64,000 nucleotides of DNA. Origin: Geomesophilobacter sediminis. GTDB lineage: Bacteria; Desulfobacterota; Desulfuromonadia; Geobacterales; Geobacteraceae. The stretch covers positions 1 to 64,000 of the forward strand of contig NZ_JAEMHM010000013.1 in NCBI RefSeq assembly GCF_016458275.1, read 5' to 3'. Within the stretch, counting starts at the first letter, position 1. The number at the start of each line of letters is the position of its first letter. The notes beneath the pieces are model-generated. The model was not told the origin of the DNA, made no database searches, and saw only the letters and a list, made by a program, of their open reading frames with translations. The translations under genes and the position numbers were made by a program. Of the stretch, positions 17,063 to 24,952 are shown piece after piece.

Positions 17063-18148
17063 TCAGAGCGGGCGGTGGCGCAGCAGGAACAGCCGCTCGG
17101 CGTACCGATCGGCGCGCTCCAGATCCGTTCCCGAGAGCTCCGTGGCGGGAACGCCTTTCCGGAAGCGGCGCAGGAAGCAGCGTTCCTCCCGGTCCAGCGG
17201 AGGATTGGGCGACCCCAGGCGTCCGGCGATCCGGACCGGTCCTCTCCGAAAGAAGGAAACCGCTTGCCCGAGGCAGGGATTGAGGGTGAAGACGGCGGTG
17301 CCTTCCGGGCAGGGGCCGTGCACCCCCTTGCCGAGATAGACGACGAAATTTCCCGGCGCGCTCCGTCGGGTCTCGAGTTCCCGGATCCGCTCCACCTCCT
17401 GGTTCACCTCGGCAAGCGCCCCCGGGTGCGCGAAGAGCAGCGGTTCCAGCCCGCTGGAGCGGACCAGCTCCAGAAACGGCTCGATCCGGTACGTCTGCAC
17501 GCAGGGATGGAGCAGGGCGTCGGCAATCCCGGCGCGAAAGCTCATCTCGTCGGAGGCGTCGAAAAAGCGGCGCAGCCGTGAGCCGGGCTTGCTGCGGCGG
17601 ACCAGGTCCCGCACCTGTTCCGGCCGGTCGATCTTGAGCAGGCGCAGGGCGCGCCGGATCGACTCCTCCTCGCTGCGGGCATACCTGCTGTAGACCATCA
17701 CCCTGAGAATCCCACCTTCGGTCAGCCGCGCCGCCAGCGCCCGCAATCCCACCTCCGGGTGCTCCAGGTGGTGCAGCACCCCATAGGCATCGATGAAACC
17801 ATAGGGGCCGGGAGCAACCGTCTGGTCCAAAAGGTCGCCGGGGACGAACTCCACCGAACTGAGCCGGTGCAGCAGGCAGTGCAGCCGCGCCCGGCGCAGG
17901 CTGCGCTGGGAAAGGTCCAAGGCGGTGATCGGAGTGCCGGCGTTGGCCAGCGCGAAAGGGTAGGGGGAGAAGCTGCCGCAGCCGGCAATGAGCATGCGCC
18001 GTGCCGGCCCGGCCGGAAGCTCACCGTTGAACCGGGCCCAGAGCGCGGAGAGGTTCAGGGCATAGGTGTCGCACCGGCGCACCGAGGCGAGGAGCGGGTA
18101 GCTCGGGTAGGGGTACAGTTCGTAGTGCTGGCGGACCGTTGCGGGCAT
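17063..18148 (-). CDS. Class I SAM-dependent methyltransferase, unknown substrate
   Basis: 361 aa. SAM-binding motif I is MLIAGCGSFSPYPFALA (about 52-68), the acidic end of strand 2 is ITALDLS, and motif post-II/III is FIDAYGVLHHLEHPEVGLRAL. The N terminus (VRQHYELYPYPSYP) matches a group of methyltransferases that begin with a Tyr/Pro-rich signature. The last ~100 residues form an extra domain ending in a conserved-looking basic stretch; its function is not recognised. AAGGTGG lies 4 bp before the ATG. Single gene, convergent with the flavodoxin gene. Target (protein, lipid or small molecule) cannot be told. Confidence 0.82.
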   Translation of the reverse strand: MPATVRQHYELYPYPSYPLLASVRRCDTYALNLSALWARFNGELPAGPARRMLIAGCGSFSPYPFALANAGTPITALDLSQRSLRRARLHCLLHRLSSVEFVPGDLLDQTVAPGPYGFIDAYGVLHHLEHPEVGLRALAARLTEGGILRVMVYSRYARSEEESIRRALRLLKIDRPEQVRDLVRRSKPGSRLRRFFDASDEMSFRAGIADALLHPCVQTYRIEPFLELVRSSGLEPLLFAHPGALAEVNQEVERIRELETRRSAPGNFVVYLGKGVHGPCPEGTAVFTLNPCLGQAVSFFRRGPVRIAGRLGSPNPPLDREERCFLRRFRKGVPATELSGTDLERADRYAERLFLLRHRPL

Positions 18149-18366
18149 GGCGCCACCTTAGCAGGTAAAGCGGTGCCATGGCAAGGCGCGTTAGGGGGCA
18201 ACCGCCACCGGGTGGGCGGGGTCGGCTCGGCCGGTACGGAAACGTGGCCGTCGGTGCTACGTGAAATAGCGATGCGTCCGAACGTGTGATCGCGTATTTA
18301 GCCCCACATGGTGCGTGAAATGACTTGGTGGTGCCGGAGGCGAATGCTTCGTCACCTGAATTTAGC

Positions 18367-18396
18367 TGGACAAAATCGACGCCATTTGGGTACTAT
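18367..18396 (+). promoter_or_regulatory. Candidate sigma-70 promoter for a leaderless small gene
   Basis: -35 tggaca (18367-18372), 18-bp spacer, -10 tactat (18391-18396). The ATG of the small gene begins 7 bp after the -10, about where transcription would start. Confidence 0.35.
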
Positions 18397-18402
18397 CCGC
18401 CC

Positions 18403-18567
18403 ATGAGTAAACCAGCCGCCTACCTGATGATCGTATACGTCCTTTCGGTAATAACCTTCGGCACTTGGCAGATGTTTGCCGGAAACCTCGAAGCGGCGTT
18501 TTCTTCCTTCCCATTTCTGCTAATTGCCTATGTCTTCGCAAGAAATGTCCGAAACAAACGCAGTTAG
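18403..18567 (+). CDS. Small membrane protein, two predicted helices
   Basis: 54 aa. Two hydrophobic segments (about 6-25, LMIVYVLSVITFGTW; about 33-47, FSSFPFLLIAYVFA) and a basic C terminus (RNVRNKRS), which predicts both ends in the cytoplasm. There is no Shine-Dalgarno sequence before the ATG; a promoter-like -10 only 7 bp upstream suggests a leaderless message. A short GC stem with six T (18610-18627) follows. No family recognised; a spurious ORF remains possible. Confidence 0.45.
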   Translation: MSKPAAYLMIVYVLSVITFGTWQMFAGNLEAAFSSFPFLLIAYVFARNVRNKRS

Positions 18568-18609
18568 CCCGCTTTAGCCAAAGGGCGGAATTCCGGTCTT
18601 CCCGCGACC

Positions 18610-18627
18610 GCGGAAAACCGCTTTTTT
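18610..18627 (+). terminator. Short terminator-like stem-loop
   Basis: gcgg-aaaa-ccgc followed by six T, downstream of the small membrane protein gene. The stem is only 4 bp, so strength is doubtful. Confidence 0.3.
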
Positions 18628-18730
18628 CGCACCGGCACCGCTTCCCGACGGAGTGTGGTACGTGTGTTGCAGCGGGTGAGGCATGCAATGCAGGGGATCT
18701 TCCCCTTACATCTTGGGTCCACGGAGATCG

Positions 18731-19669
18731 ATGATGTCTGCCAGTGTGCTTGTCATAGACGATTCACCGAAAGTTCGCGACAAGGTTATCCGCACCCTCA
18801 AGGATGTCAGCCTCTTCAGTCACTACCGCGAGGCCAACGACGGGTTGGAGGGTTTCAAGTCGCTGATGGATTCTCCCTCGGACCTGGTGCTGTGCGACGT
18901 GGAAATGCCGCGCATGGACGGATTCCGCTTTCTGCAGATGGTGAACTCCCGCCAGGAGCTCCAGGGGATCCCGATCATCATGCTGACCGGGATCCTGGAC
19001 TTCGGGTCCAAGATCAAGGGACTGAACCTCGGCGCCATCGACTACCTCACCAAGCCTTTCGATGCGGGAGAGCTGGTGGCCCGGGTCAGGGTCCAACTCA
19101 AGATCAAGACGCTGCAGGATGAGCTGCGACGGGCCAACGAGCAGTTGACCCGGCTTACCAACACCGACGATCTGACCGGCCTTTTCAACCGCCGCTACCT
19201 CACCGATTCCCTCTCCAACGAGTTCATCCGCGCCCAGCGCTACCAGGACAACCTGACCCTGGTCATCTTCGATATCGACCACTTCAAGGTGATCAACGAC
19301 AACTACGGGCACCAAAACGGAGACCACGTCCTGGCGGCGGTCGCCGCGGCGGCCCAGCAGGGGCTGCGTCCCTATGACGTGGCGGCGCGCTACGGCGGCG
19401 AGGAGTTCGTCATGGTCATTCCCGGCGCGACCCTGGCCGAAGGGGTGGCCGTTGCCGAGCGGCTGCGGGTTGCGGTGCAGAACCTGAGCTTTCCCGCTCC
19501 CATGGAGGGGGTGAAGGTCACCATCAGCCTCGGTGTGGCGAACTATCCCGCAGCGCCGGTCAGCGACATCGCTTCCCTGTTCCATCTTGCGGACCAGGCC
19601 CTCTACCGCGCCAAGCAGACCGGGCGCAACCGCGTCGAGGTGATGGCCCACTCCGATTACTCCTGCTGA
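18731..19669 (+). CDS. Response regulator diguanylate cyclase (REC-GGDEF)
   Basis: 312 aa, PleD/WspR-like. Receiver domain 1-120: acidic pair Asp10-Asp11, phospho-acceptor Asp56 in LVLCDVEMPRMDG, Lys in YLTKPF. A helical linker leads to a GGDEF domain: FDIDHFKVINDNYGHQNGD, active-site GGEEF at 222-226, and the product-inhibition I-site RPYD at 213-216. Asp198 in the GHxxGD segment is the residue replaced by Ser in Geobacter Hypr enzymes that make cGAMP, so this one should make c-di-GMP. The start is either ATG 18731 or ATG 18734, both behind CGGAG. A terminator follows at 19713. Confidence 0.93.
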   Translation: MMSASVLVIDDSPKVRDKVIRTLKDVSLFSHYREANDGLEGFKSLMDSPSDLVLCDVEMPRMDGFRFLQMVNSRQELQGIPIIMLTGILDFGSKIKGLNLGAIDYLTKPFDAGELVARVRVQLKIKTLQDELRRANEQLTRLTNTDDLTGLFNRRYLTDSLSNEFIRAQRYQDNLTLVIFDIDHFKVINDNYGHQNGDHVLAAVAAAAQQGLRPYDVAARYGGEEFVMVIPGATLAEGVAVAERLRVAVQNLSFPAPMEGVKVTISLGVANYPAAPVSDIASLFHLADQALYRAKQTGRNRVEVMAHSDYSC

Positions 19670-19712
19670 TCCCGCCAACTCCCTGCCGTTCGCCCTGGCA
19701 GCGCTCCCGATG

Positions 19713-19738
19713 CGGCGCCTTGGGCGCCGTTTTCTTTT
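19713..19738 (+). terminator. Rho-independent terminator after the diguanylate cyclase
   Basis: Stem cggcgcc-ttg-ggcgccg followed by ttttctttt. Confidence 0.75.
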
Positions 19739-19816
19739 CCTTCTCCTGCCATCTTTCCCGCCGCTTCGACCCGTGTGCCCCCCCTGCGTCCAGTAACCGC
19801 TTCAGGATAAATTAAG

Positions 19817-19845
19817 TTGAAAAAAATTTAATTTGCATTTATAAA
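19817..19845 (+). promoter_or_regulatory. Sigma-70 promoter of the 62-aa gene
   Basis: ttgaaa (19817-19822), 17-bp spacer, tataaa (19840-19845), in an AT-rich stretch 45 bp upstream of the ATG. Confidence 0.65.
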
Positions 19846-19890
19846 TGAGCCCGTCGTCCGCTCGCGCCGGACCCCAAAAAGGAGCTCGCC

Positions 19891-20079
19891 ATGTCAGAAT
19901 TCGACACCGTCTACCACGAATACCAGCGCGTCCTGGCGCAGTTGAGCAACGCCGGGGACATCCGCACCAAGAACGAACTTTTCCAACAATTGACTGACCT
20001 TTTGTCACGCATGGAAGAACTGATCGTTTCCCAGACTCCGGGCAAAATCCTGAGCGGACGGCATGACATGGGATCGTGA
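19891..20079 (+). CDS. Small helical protein of unknown function
   Basis: 62 aa. Predicted mostly alpha-helical and amphipathic (FDTVYHEYQRVLAQLSNAG, TKNELFQQLTDLLSRMEELI), with a flexible glycine-containing tail. It has every sign of a real gene: near-consensus promoter at 19817-19845, AAGGAG 7 bp before the ATG, and a strong terminator after the stop. No domain is recognised. The heptad-like hydrophobic pattern would suit dimerisation or binding to a partner; this is inference. Confidence 0.7.
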   Translation: MSEFDTVYHEYQRVLAQLSNAGDIRTKNELFQQLTDLLSRMEELIVSQTPGKILSGRHDMGS

Positions 20080-20114
20080 ACGATGCATCGGCGCCGGTCC
20101 GGTCTCCATGGAAT

Positions 20115-20143
20115 GGGTTGTGGGTCTCCCACAACCCTTTTTT
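20115..20143 (+). terminator. Rho-independent terminator after the 62-aa gene
   Basis: Stem gggttgtggg-tct-cccacaaccc followed by six T. Confidence 0.88.
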
Positions 20144-20227
20144 GTTGCCTTTTTTCGCCGCTAAAGGAAGAAATAGAGGGATAACTCTGGTATGATGGAT
20201 GATAATATAAAACCGTTTTAAAAGAAG

Positions 20228-20256
20228 TTGACTTGAACGTAAGGCGCCACTAAGAT
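20228..20256 (+). promoter_or_regulatory. Candidate sigma-70 promoter of the beta-oxidation operon
   Basis: ttgact (20228-20233), 17-bp spacer, taagat (20251-20256), 24 bp before the thiolase ATG and preceded by an AT-rich tract. Confidence 0.5.
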
Positions 20257-20279
20257 GCACGGCCAAGGAGCATGCAGCC

Positions 20280-21455
20280 ATGAAAGAGGTCCTGATCATA
20301 GACGCACTGAGAACCCCCATCGGTTCCCTTAACGGGGTGCTGGCCGACCAGCCGGCGCACCGCCTCGCCGCCACGATCATCAAGCGGCTTGTGGCCGAGC
20401 ACGGTCTTGCCGGTGACGCCATCGACGAGGTCATCATCGGCCAGGTGTTGTCCGGAGGCTGCGGCCAGGCACCGGCCCGGCAGGCGATGCGGGAGGCGGG
20501 ACTTCCCGACGCGGTGCATGCCATGACCATCAACAAGGTATGCGGCAGCGGGCTGAAGGCCATCATGCTCGGGGCCGACAGCATCCGGCTCGACGAGTCC
20601 TCGCTGGTCCTTGCCGGGGGGATGGAGAGCATGTCCCAGGCCCCCTATATCATCAAGAAGGCCCGCACCGGGCTGCGGATGGGGCACGGGGAGCTCCTGG
20701 ACCTGATGATCTACGACGGGCTCCAGGATCCTTACACCGGTCGTCACATGGGGATGATCGGCGACGACAGTGCGCGGCGCAACGGGATCAGCCGCGAGGA
20801 ACAGGACGAATTTGCCGGCCGCTCCTACCGGCTCGCCCAGAATGCGGTGCGGGAAGGGATCTTCGCCGGCGAGATCGTTCCGGTGGTCAAGCAGGGGCGC
20901 AAAGGGGAGGAGCGCGTCGAGCAGGACGAGGAGCCGTTCAAGGCCGACTACACCAAGCTCGCCCAGCTGCGTCCGGTTTTCAGCGCCGACGGCACGGTCA
21001 CCGCCGGGAACGCCTCGACGATCAACGACGGCGCTGCCATGGCGCTTTTGGCCGGCCCGGAGGCGGCGCAACGCTTCGGATTGGCCCCCAAGGCGCGCCT
21101 GGTGGCCCATGCCACGGCGAGCTTTCACCCGGATCACTTTCCCGAGGCCCCAGTTGCGGCGATCGAGGCGGTCTGCCGCCGGGCCGACGTACCCATCGAC
21201 CGGATCGACCTTTTCGAAATCAACGAGGCGTTCGCGAACGTGCCGCTCATCGCCATCAAGAAGCTCGCTCTTCCCCTGGAGAAGGTGAACGTCAACGGCG
21301 GTGCCTGTGCCATCGGGCATCCGATCGGCGCGAGCGGAGCCCGGCTGTTGGCGACCCTGGTGCGCGAGCTGGGGCGGCGCCAGGCCCGGTACGGTCTTGC
21401 CACGCTCTGCATCGGCGGCGGTGAGGCGGTTGCGGCCATTATCGAGCGGATCTGA
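20280..21455 (+). CDS. atoB: Acetyl-CoA C-acetyltransferase (thiolase)
   Basis: 391 aa, the standard length. Catalytic Cys88 in INKVCGSG, His347 in CAIGHPIGASGAR and Cys377 in LCIGGGEA, plus NEAFA. Cleaves acetoacetyl-CoA to two acetyl-CoA, or runs in reverse. First gene of a set with hydroxyacyl-CoA dehydrogenase, enoyl-CoA hydratase and acyl-CoA dehydrogenases, which together interconvert butyryl-CoA and acetyl-CoA. In an anaerobic respirer the oxidative direction is more likely (inference). CAAGGAG precedes the ATG and a promoter-like element lies just upstream. Confidence 0.95.
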   Translation: MKEVLIIDALRTPIGSLNGVLADQPAHRLAATIIKRLVAEHGLAGDAIDEVIIGQVLSGGCGQAPARQAMREAGLPDAVHAMTINKVCGSGLKAIMLGADSIRLDESSLVLAGGMESMSQAPYIIKKARTGLRMGHGELLDLMIYDGLQDPYTGRHMGMIGDDSARRNGISREEQDEFAGRSYRLAQNAVREGIFAGEIVPVVKQGRKGEERVEQDEEPFKADYTKLAQLRPVFSADGTVTAGNASTINDGAAMALLAGPEAAQRFGLAPKARLVAHATASFHPDHFPEAPVAAIEAVCRRADVPIDRIDLFEINEAFANVPLIAIKKLALPLEKVNVNGGACAIGHPIGASGARLLATLVRELGRRQARYGLATLCIGGGEAVAAIIERI

Positions 21456-21535
21456 ACCGTGGGATTTGAACCGGTGGCATTTCGAAGGAGTGACGATCGC
21501 GACCGGAAGGTGGCTTTTCCGGGCCAGGAGGGAAC

Positions 21536-22381
21536 ATGATCAGAAATATCGGCGTCCTCGGAGCAGGGCAGATGGGAAACGGCATCGCCCATGTTTTCGC
21601 CCAAAAGGGGTACCACGTCTCGCTCTACGACATCTCGGAGCCCCAGTTGAGAAAGGCGGTGGCAACGGTCCGGCAAAACCTGGAGCGCCAGGCGAAGAAA
21701 GGCGCTTTCCCGGAGAACGAAATCGACTCCACCGTGGCGCGGATCGTCCCCACCCGGGAGTTTTCCCGGCTCGGTTCCTGCGATTTTCTCATCGAGGCCG
21801 TGGCCGAGAACGAGACCGTGAAACTCGAACTTTTCCGGCAACTCGATGAGGTCGCGCCGGCCGGAGCCATTCTGGCTTCGAACACCTCATCCATCCCCAT
21901 TACCAAGATCGCTTCGGCTACCCGACGGCCGGAACAGGTCATCGGCATGCACTTCATGAACCCGGTACCGGTGATGAAGCTGGCCGAGGTGATCCGCGGT
22001 CACGCGACCAGCGACGACACGTTCCGCCAGACTGCGGCGCTGGTCGCCGAATTGGACAAGGAGTTCGCGGTTTCCCAGGACTATCCCGGCTTCATCGTGA
22101 ACCGGATCTTGATCCCGATGATCAACGAAGCGATCTTCGCTTTGTACGAGGGGGTTGCTTCGGCGGAGGACATCGACCGGGGGATGAAACTGGGGACCAA
22201 CCAGCCGATGGGGCCGCTTACCCTTGCCGATTTCATCGGCCTGGACACCCTCCTCGCCATCGTCAACGTGCTGTACGACGGATTCAAGGACCCGAAGTAC
22301 CGTCCCTGTCCGCTGTTGGTGAAGATGGTGAACGCCGGGCACCTGGGGCGCAAGTCCGGAAGAGGGTTCTACAGCTATTAA
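21536..22381 (+). CDS. hbd: 3-hydroxybutyryl-CoA dehydrogenase
   Basis: 281 aa. N-terminal Rossmann domain with IGVLGAGQMGNGIAHVFAQ binding NAD(P), catalytic His in GMHFMNPVPVMKLAEVI, the conserved Asn in SNTSSIPIT, and the C-terminal dimerisation domain (PGFIVNRILIPMINEAIF, GLDTLL). Oxidises (S)-3-hydroxybutyryl-CoA to acetoacetyl-CoA. Ends GRKSGRGFYSY like other members. Located 80 bp after the thiolase stop and 13 bp before the hydratase, in the same operon. Confidence 0.95.
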   Translation: MIRNIGVLGAGQMGNGIAHVFAQKGYHVSLYDISEPQLRKAVATVRQNLERQAKKGAFPENEIDSTVARIVPTREFSRLGSCDFLIEAVAENETVKLELFRQLDEVAPAGAILASNTSSIPITKIASATRRPEQVIGMHFMNPVPVMKLAEVIRGHATSDDTFRQTAALVAELDKEFAVSQDYPGFIVNRILIPMINEAIFALYEGVASAEDIDRGMKLGTNQPMGPLTLADFIGLDTLLAIVNVLYDGFKDPKYRPCPLLVKMVNAGHLGRKSGRGFYSY

Positions 22382-22394
22382 ACGGGAGGGGACA

Positions 22395-23177
22395 ATGGCA
22401 TATCGGCATCTTCTGGTGGAAACCAACGAAGGGGTGGCAACGCTTACGGTGAACCGTCCGCAGAGCCTGAACGCGCTGAACAGCGAGGTTCTCGATGAGC
22501 TGCAGGCGGCACTGGACACCTTGGAGGCGGACCGTACCGTGAAAGCGGTGGTCCTGACCGGGGCCGGAGAAAAGGCGTTCGTCGCCGGTGCGGATATCAA
22601 GGAGATGGCGGCGATGACTTCCCACCAGGCCCACACCTTTGCCGCGAAGGGGCAGAAGGTGATGCTGACCCTGGAGCGGATGACGACGCCGGTGATCGCC
22701 GCGGTGAACGGCTTTGCCCTCGGGGGTGGTCTGGAACTTGCCCTGGGTTGCGATTTCATCTATGCGTCCGAAAAGGCGAAGGTCGGTTTTCCCGAGGTGA
22801 CCCTGGGCATCATGCCCGGTTTCGGTGGCACCCAGAACTTGTCCCGGCTGATCGGCGCCAACAAGGCCAAGGAGTTGATCTTCACCGGCAAGATGATCGC
22901 CGCGGATCAGGCCCTGGCCTGGGGGATCGTCAACCAGCTCTGCGCCGCAGAAGATTTGGTTCCCAAGGCACTGGAGACCGCCCGGGGTATCGCCCGGGTG
23001 GGAACCCTCGGGGTCGCCTATGCCAAGGATGCCATCGGGAGCGGTCTCGACATGAGCCGCGAGGACGGGTTTCGCTACGAGGCTTCCCTCTTCGGCGTCC
23101 TGTTCGCAACCCAGGACCAGCGTGAGGGGATGGCCGCCTTCGTCGAGAAGCGCAAGGCGGAGTTCAAAGGAGCGTAG
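22395..23177 (+). CDS. crt: Enoyl-CoA hydratase (crotonase)
   Basis: 260 aa. Crotonase fold with the oxyanion-hole segments AFVAGADIKEM and NGFALGGGLELALGCD and both catalytic glutamates (in GGGLELAL and in FPEVTLGIMPGFGGTQ), so a hydratase rather than an isomerase or a dehalogenase. Converts crotonyl-CoA to 3-hydroxybutyryl-CoA. Clear ribosome site CGGGAGGGG. Follows hbd by 13 bp. Confidence 0.95.
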   Translation: MAYRHLLVETNEGVATLTVNRPQSLNALNSEVLDELQAALDTLEADRTVKAVVLTGAGEKAFVAGADIKEMAAMTSHQAHTFAAKGQKVMLTLERMTTPVIAAVNGFALGGGLELALGCDFIYASEKAKVGFPEVTLGIMPGFGGTQNLSRLIGANKAKELIFTGKMIAADQALAWGIVNQLCAAEDLVPKALETARGIARVGTLGVAYAKDAIGSGLDMSREDGFRYEASLFGVLFATQDQREGMAAFVEKRKAEFKGA

Positions 23178-23235
23178 CGGGAGCCGTTCTCATAGCCGGA
23201 AACGTCGCTCCTTGCAGCTGCCGGGGACCGTTTTA

Positions 23236-23321
23236 CTGTGGGAGCGCCTTTCCAGGCGCGATCCGCCGATTGCGGTGACGACGATCGCGGTAAAATCGCG
23301 CCCGGGGAGGCGCTCCCACAG
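23236..23321. repeat. Pair of REP-like palindromes
   Basis: 23236-23262 (gtgggagcgcctttccaggc...) and 23295-23321 (gcgcccggggaggcgctccc...) lie in opposite orientation in the hydratase/dehydrogenase spacer; the pair could fold into a large stem. Confidence 0.75.
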
Positions 23322-23417
23322 GGTAAGCGCCTCCCGGGTTTTTCAAAGAGACTCGGCTGCGGCATGATTCACTCCCCAGATGATGTGGGCTGCAGAGTAG
23401 CAAGTCAGGAGGACGGT

Positions 23418-24557
23418 ATGGACTTCGAACTGAGCCAGGACCACAAGGTATTGCGGGACAGCGTGCGGGATTTCGTGGAGAAGGAGATCAAGCCGATCGC
23501 GCGCAAGATCGACGAGGAGCACATGATCCCGGACGCCCTGGTCGCCAAGATGGGGGAGATGGGGCTTTTGGGGAGTTATTTCCCCGATGAATACGGCGGG
23601 GCCGGTCTGGACATGCTTTCTTATGCCATCGTCGTTGAGGAGGTGTCCAAGGCGTGCGGTTCGTCGGGGGTGCTGATTTCCGCCCATACCTCGCTTTGCT
23701 GCGGGCCGATCTACACCTTCGGGAGCGAGGAGCAGAAAAAGAAATGGCTCCCCGATCTGAATACCGGCAAGATCCTCGGTTGTTTCCTCCTCACCGAACC
23801 GGAGGCGGGCAGCGATGCCGGCTCTCTTACCACGAGCTATCGCAAAGAGGGGGATGAATACGTCATCAACGGCTCGAAGATATTCATTACCAACGGCGGT
23901 TATCGCGGCACCGGCGTCATCTTCGCCACCTCCGACCGGAGTTTGAAACATAAGGGGATCTCCGCCTTCATCGTCGACCTCAAGAGTCCGGGGGTGGAGA
24001 TCCTCAGAAACGAAAACAAGATGGGGATCCGCGGCAGCTACACTACGGCTTTTGCCTTTGACGGGGTGCGGGTGCCGGCAGAAAACCTCCTGGGGAAGGA
24101 AGGGGAGGGATTCAAGATCGCTATGGATACCCTGAACGGGGGCAGGATCGGCATCGCCGCCCAAGCGCTGGGAATCGCCGAGGGTGCCTTCGAGCGGGCC
24201 CTGGCCTACTCCCGGGAGCGGAAGCAGTTCGGGCATCCCATCTGCGAGAACCAGGCGATCCAGTTCAAGCTGGCCGACATGTACGCCAAGATCGAGACCA
24301 GCAAGTTGATGACCTACAAGGCGGCCTGCCTGAAGGACCAGAAGAAGAGCTACACCATGGAGAGCGCCCTGTGCAAGATGCTTGCTTCCGAGGCGGCGAC
24401 CTACGTCACCAAGGAGGCGCTGCAGATCCACGGAGGGTACGGCTTCATCTGCGACTACGAGGTGGAACGGATGTACCGGGATGCGAAGATCACCGAGATC
24501 TACGAGGGGACCAACGAGGTGCAGCGGGTGATCATCTCGAAGATGTTGCTGCAGTAA
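23418..24557 (+). CDS. bcd: Short-chain acyl-CoA dehydrogenase (butyryl-CoA dehydrogenase type)
   Basis: 379 aa, FAD flavoprotein. Family signatures: FLLTEPEAGSDAGSL and NGSKIFITNGGYRGT in the middle beta domain, then GGRIGIAAQALGIAEGAFERALAYSRERKQFG in the C-terminal helical domain, ending in QIHGGYGFICDYEVERMYRDAK and YEGTNEVQR, which carries the catalytic Glu. Oxidises butyryl-CoA or a similar acyl-CoA to the enoyl-CoA and passes electrons to ETF; no etfAB is in the window. AGGAGGACGG precedes the ATG at 23418. A frame extends upstream through a REP element but is not family-like. Confidence 0.93.
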   Translation: MDFELSQDHKVLRDSVRDFVEKEIKPIARKIDEEHMIPDALVAKMGEMGLLGSYFPDEYGGAGLDMLSYAIVVEEVSKACGSSGVLISAHTSLCCGPIYTFGSEEQKKKWLPDLNTGKILGCFLLTEPEAGSDAGSLTTSYRKEGDEYVINGSKIFITNGGYRGTGVIFATSDRSLKHKGISAFIVDLKSPGVEILRNENKMGIRGSYTTAFAFDGVRVPAENLLGKEGEGFKIAMDTLNGGRIGIAAQALGIAEGAFERALAYSRERKQFGHPICENQAIQFKLADMYAKIETSKLMTYKAACLKDQKKSYTMESALCKMLASEAATYVTKEALQIHGGYGFICDYEVERMYRDAKITEIYEGTNEVQRVIISKMLLQ

Positions 24558-24588
24558 GGGGTTGTGGTTACCCCGGCTGCGCCGGGGT

Positions 24589-24614
24589 TCGCGCCAGGAA
24601 TGGCGCTCCCACAG
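24589..24614. repeat. REP-like palindrome
   Basis: gcgccaggaatggcgctccc plus acag; it directly joins the 18-bp tandem repeat that follows. Confidence 0.75.
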
Positions 24615-24615
24615 T

Positions 24616-24753
24616 AAATGGTGCACTCACAGTTAGATAGTGCTTCCACAGTAACTGGTGCTTCCACAGTAACTGGTGCATTCATAGTAACTGGTGCATT
24701 CATAGTAACTGGTGCATTCATAGTAGTTGGTGCTTCCACAGTAGTTGGTGCCG
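24616..24753. repeat. 18-bp tandem repeat between two acyl-CoA dehydrogenase genes
   Basis: About eight units of agtaactggtgcttccac and variants (gcattcat, agtagttgg). The unit's end resembles the ccacagtaa tail of the adjacent REP element. The short repetitive open frames across it (TGAFIV and similar) look non-coding. The spacer 24558-24952 holds no gene. Confidence 0.85.
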
Positions 24754-24780
24754 GTTTTCTATCTGCACTGCGGCCTGACC

Positions 24781-24907
24781 CTGTGGGAGCGCCATTCCTG
24801 GCGCGAATGAGCAGCCGGTTATCTGAGCGGGAGGCGCCACCCCTGGTAGGAGCGGCATTCCTGCCGCGATTGTCGAGCGCTGATCGCGACAAGAATGTCG
24901 CTCCTAC
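24781..24907. repeat. Three REP-like palindromes
   Basis: 24781-24807 (gtgggagcgccattcctggc type), 24846-24870 (gtaggagcggcattcctgcc type) and 24882-24907 (gcgacaagaatgtcgctcct type): three stem variants of one family within 130 bp. Confidence 0.8.
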
Positions 24908-24952
24908 GGGGAGAGAACGACTGCACCCAACCACGGGGATCTGAGAGTAGCC

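Noticed and set aside
18731-19669. Hypr-type (cGAMP-making) GGDEF enzyme
   Set aside because: The selectivity position is Asp198, as in canonical c-di-GMP cyclases, not Ser.
24618-24944. 108-aa repetitive plus-strand frame (TGAFIV repeats)
   Set aside because: It arises from the 18-bp tandem repeat plus REP sequences and has no ribosome site or domain.
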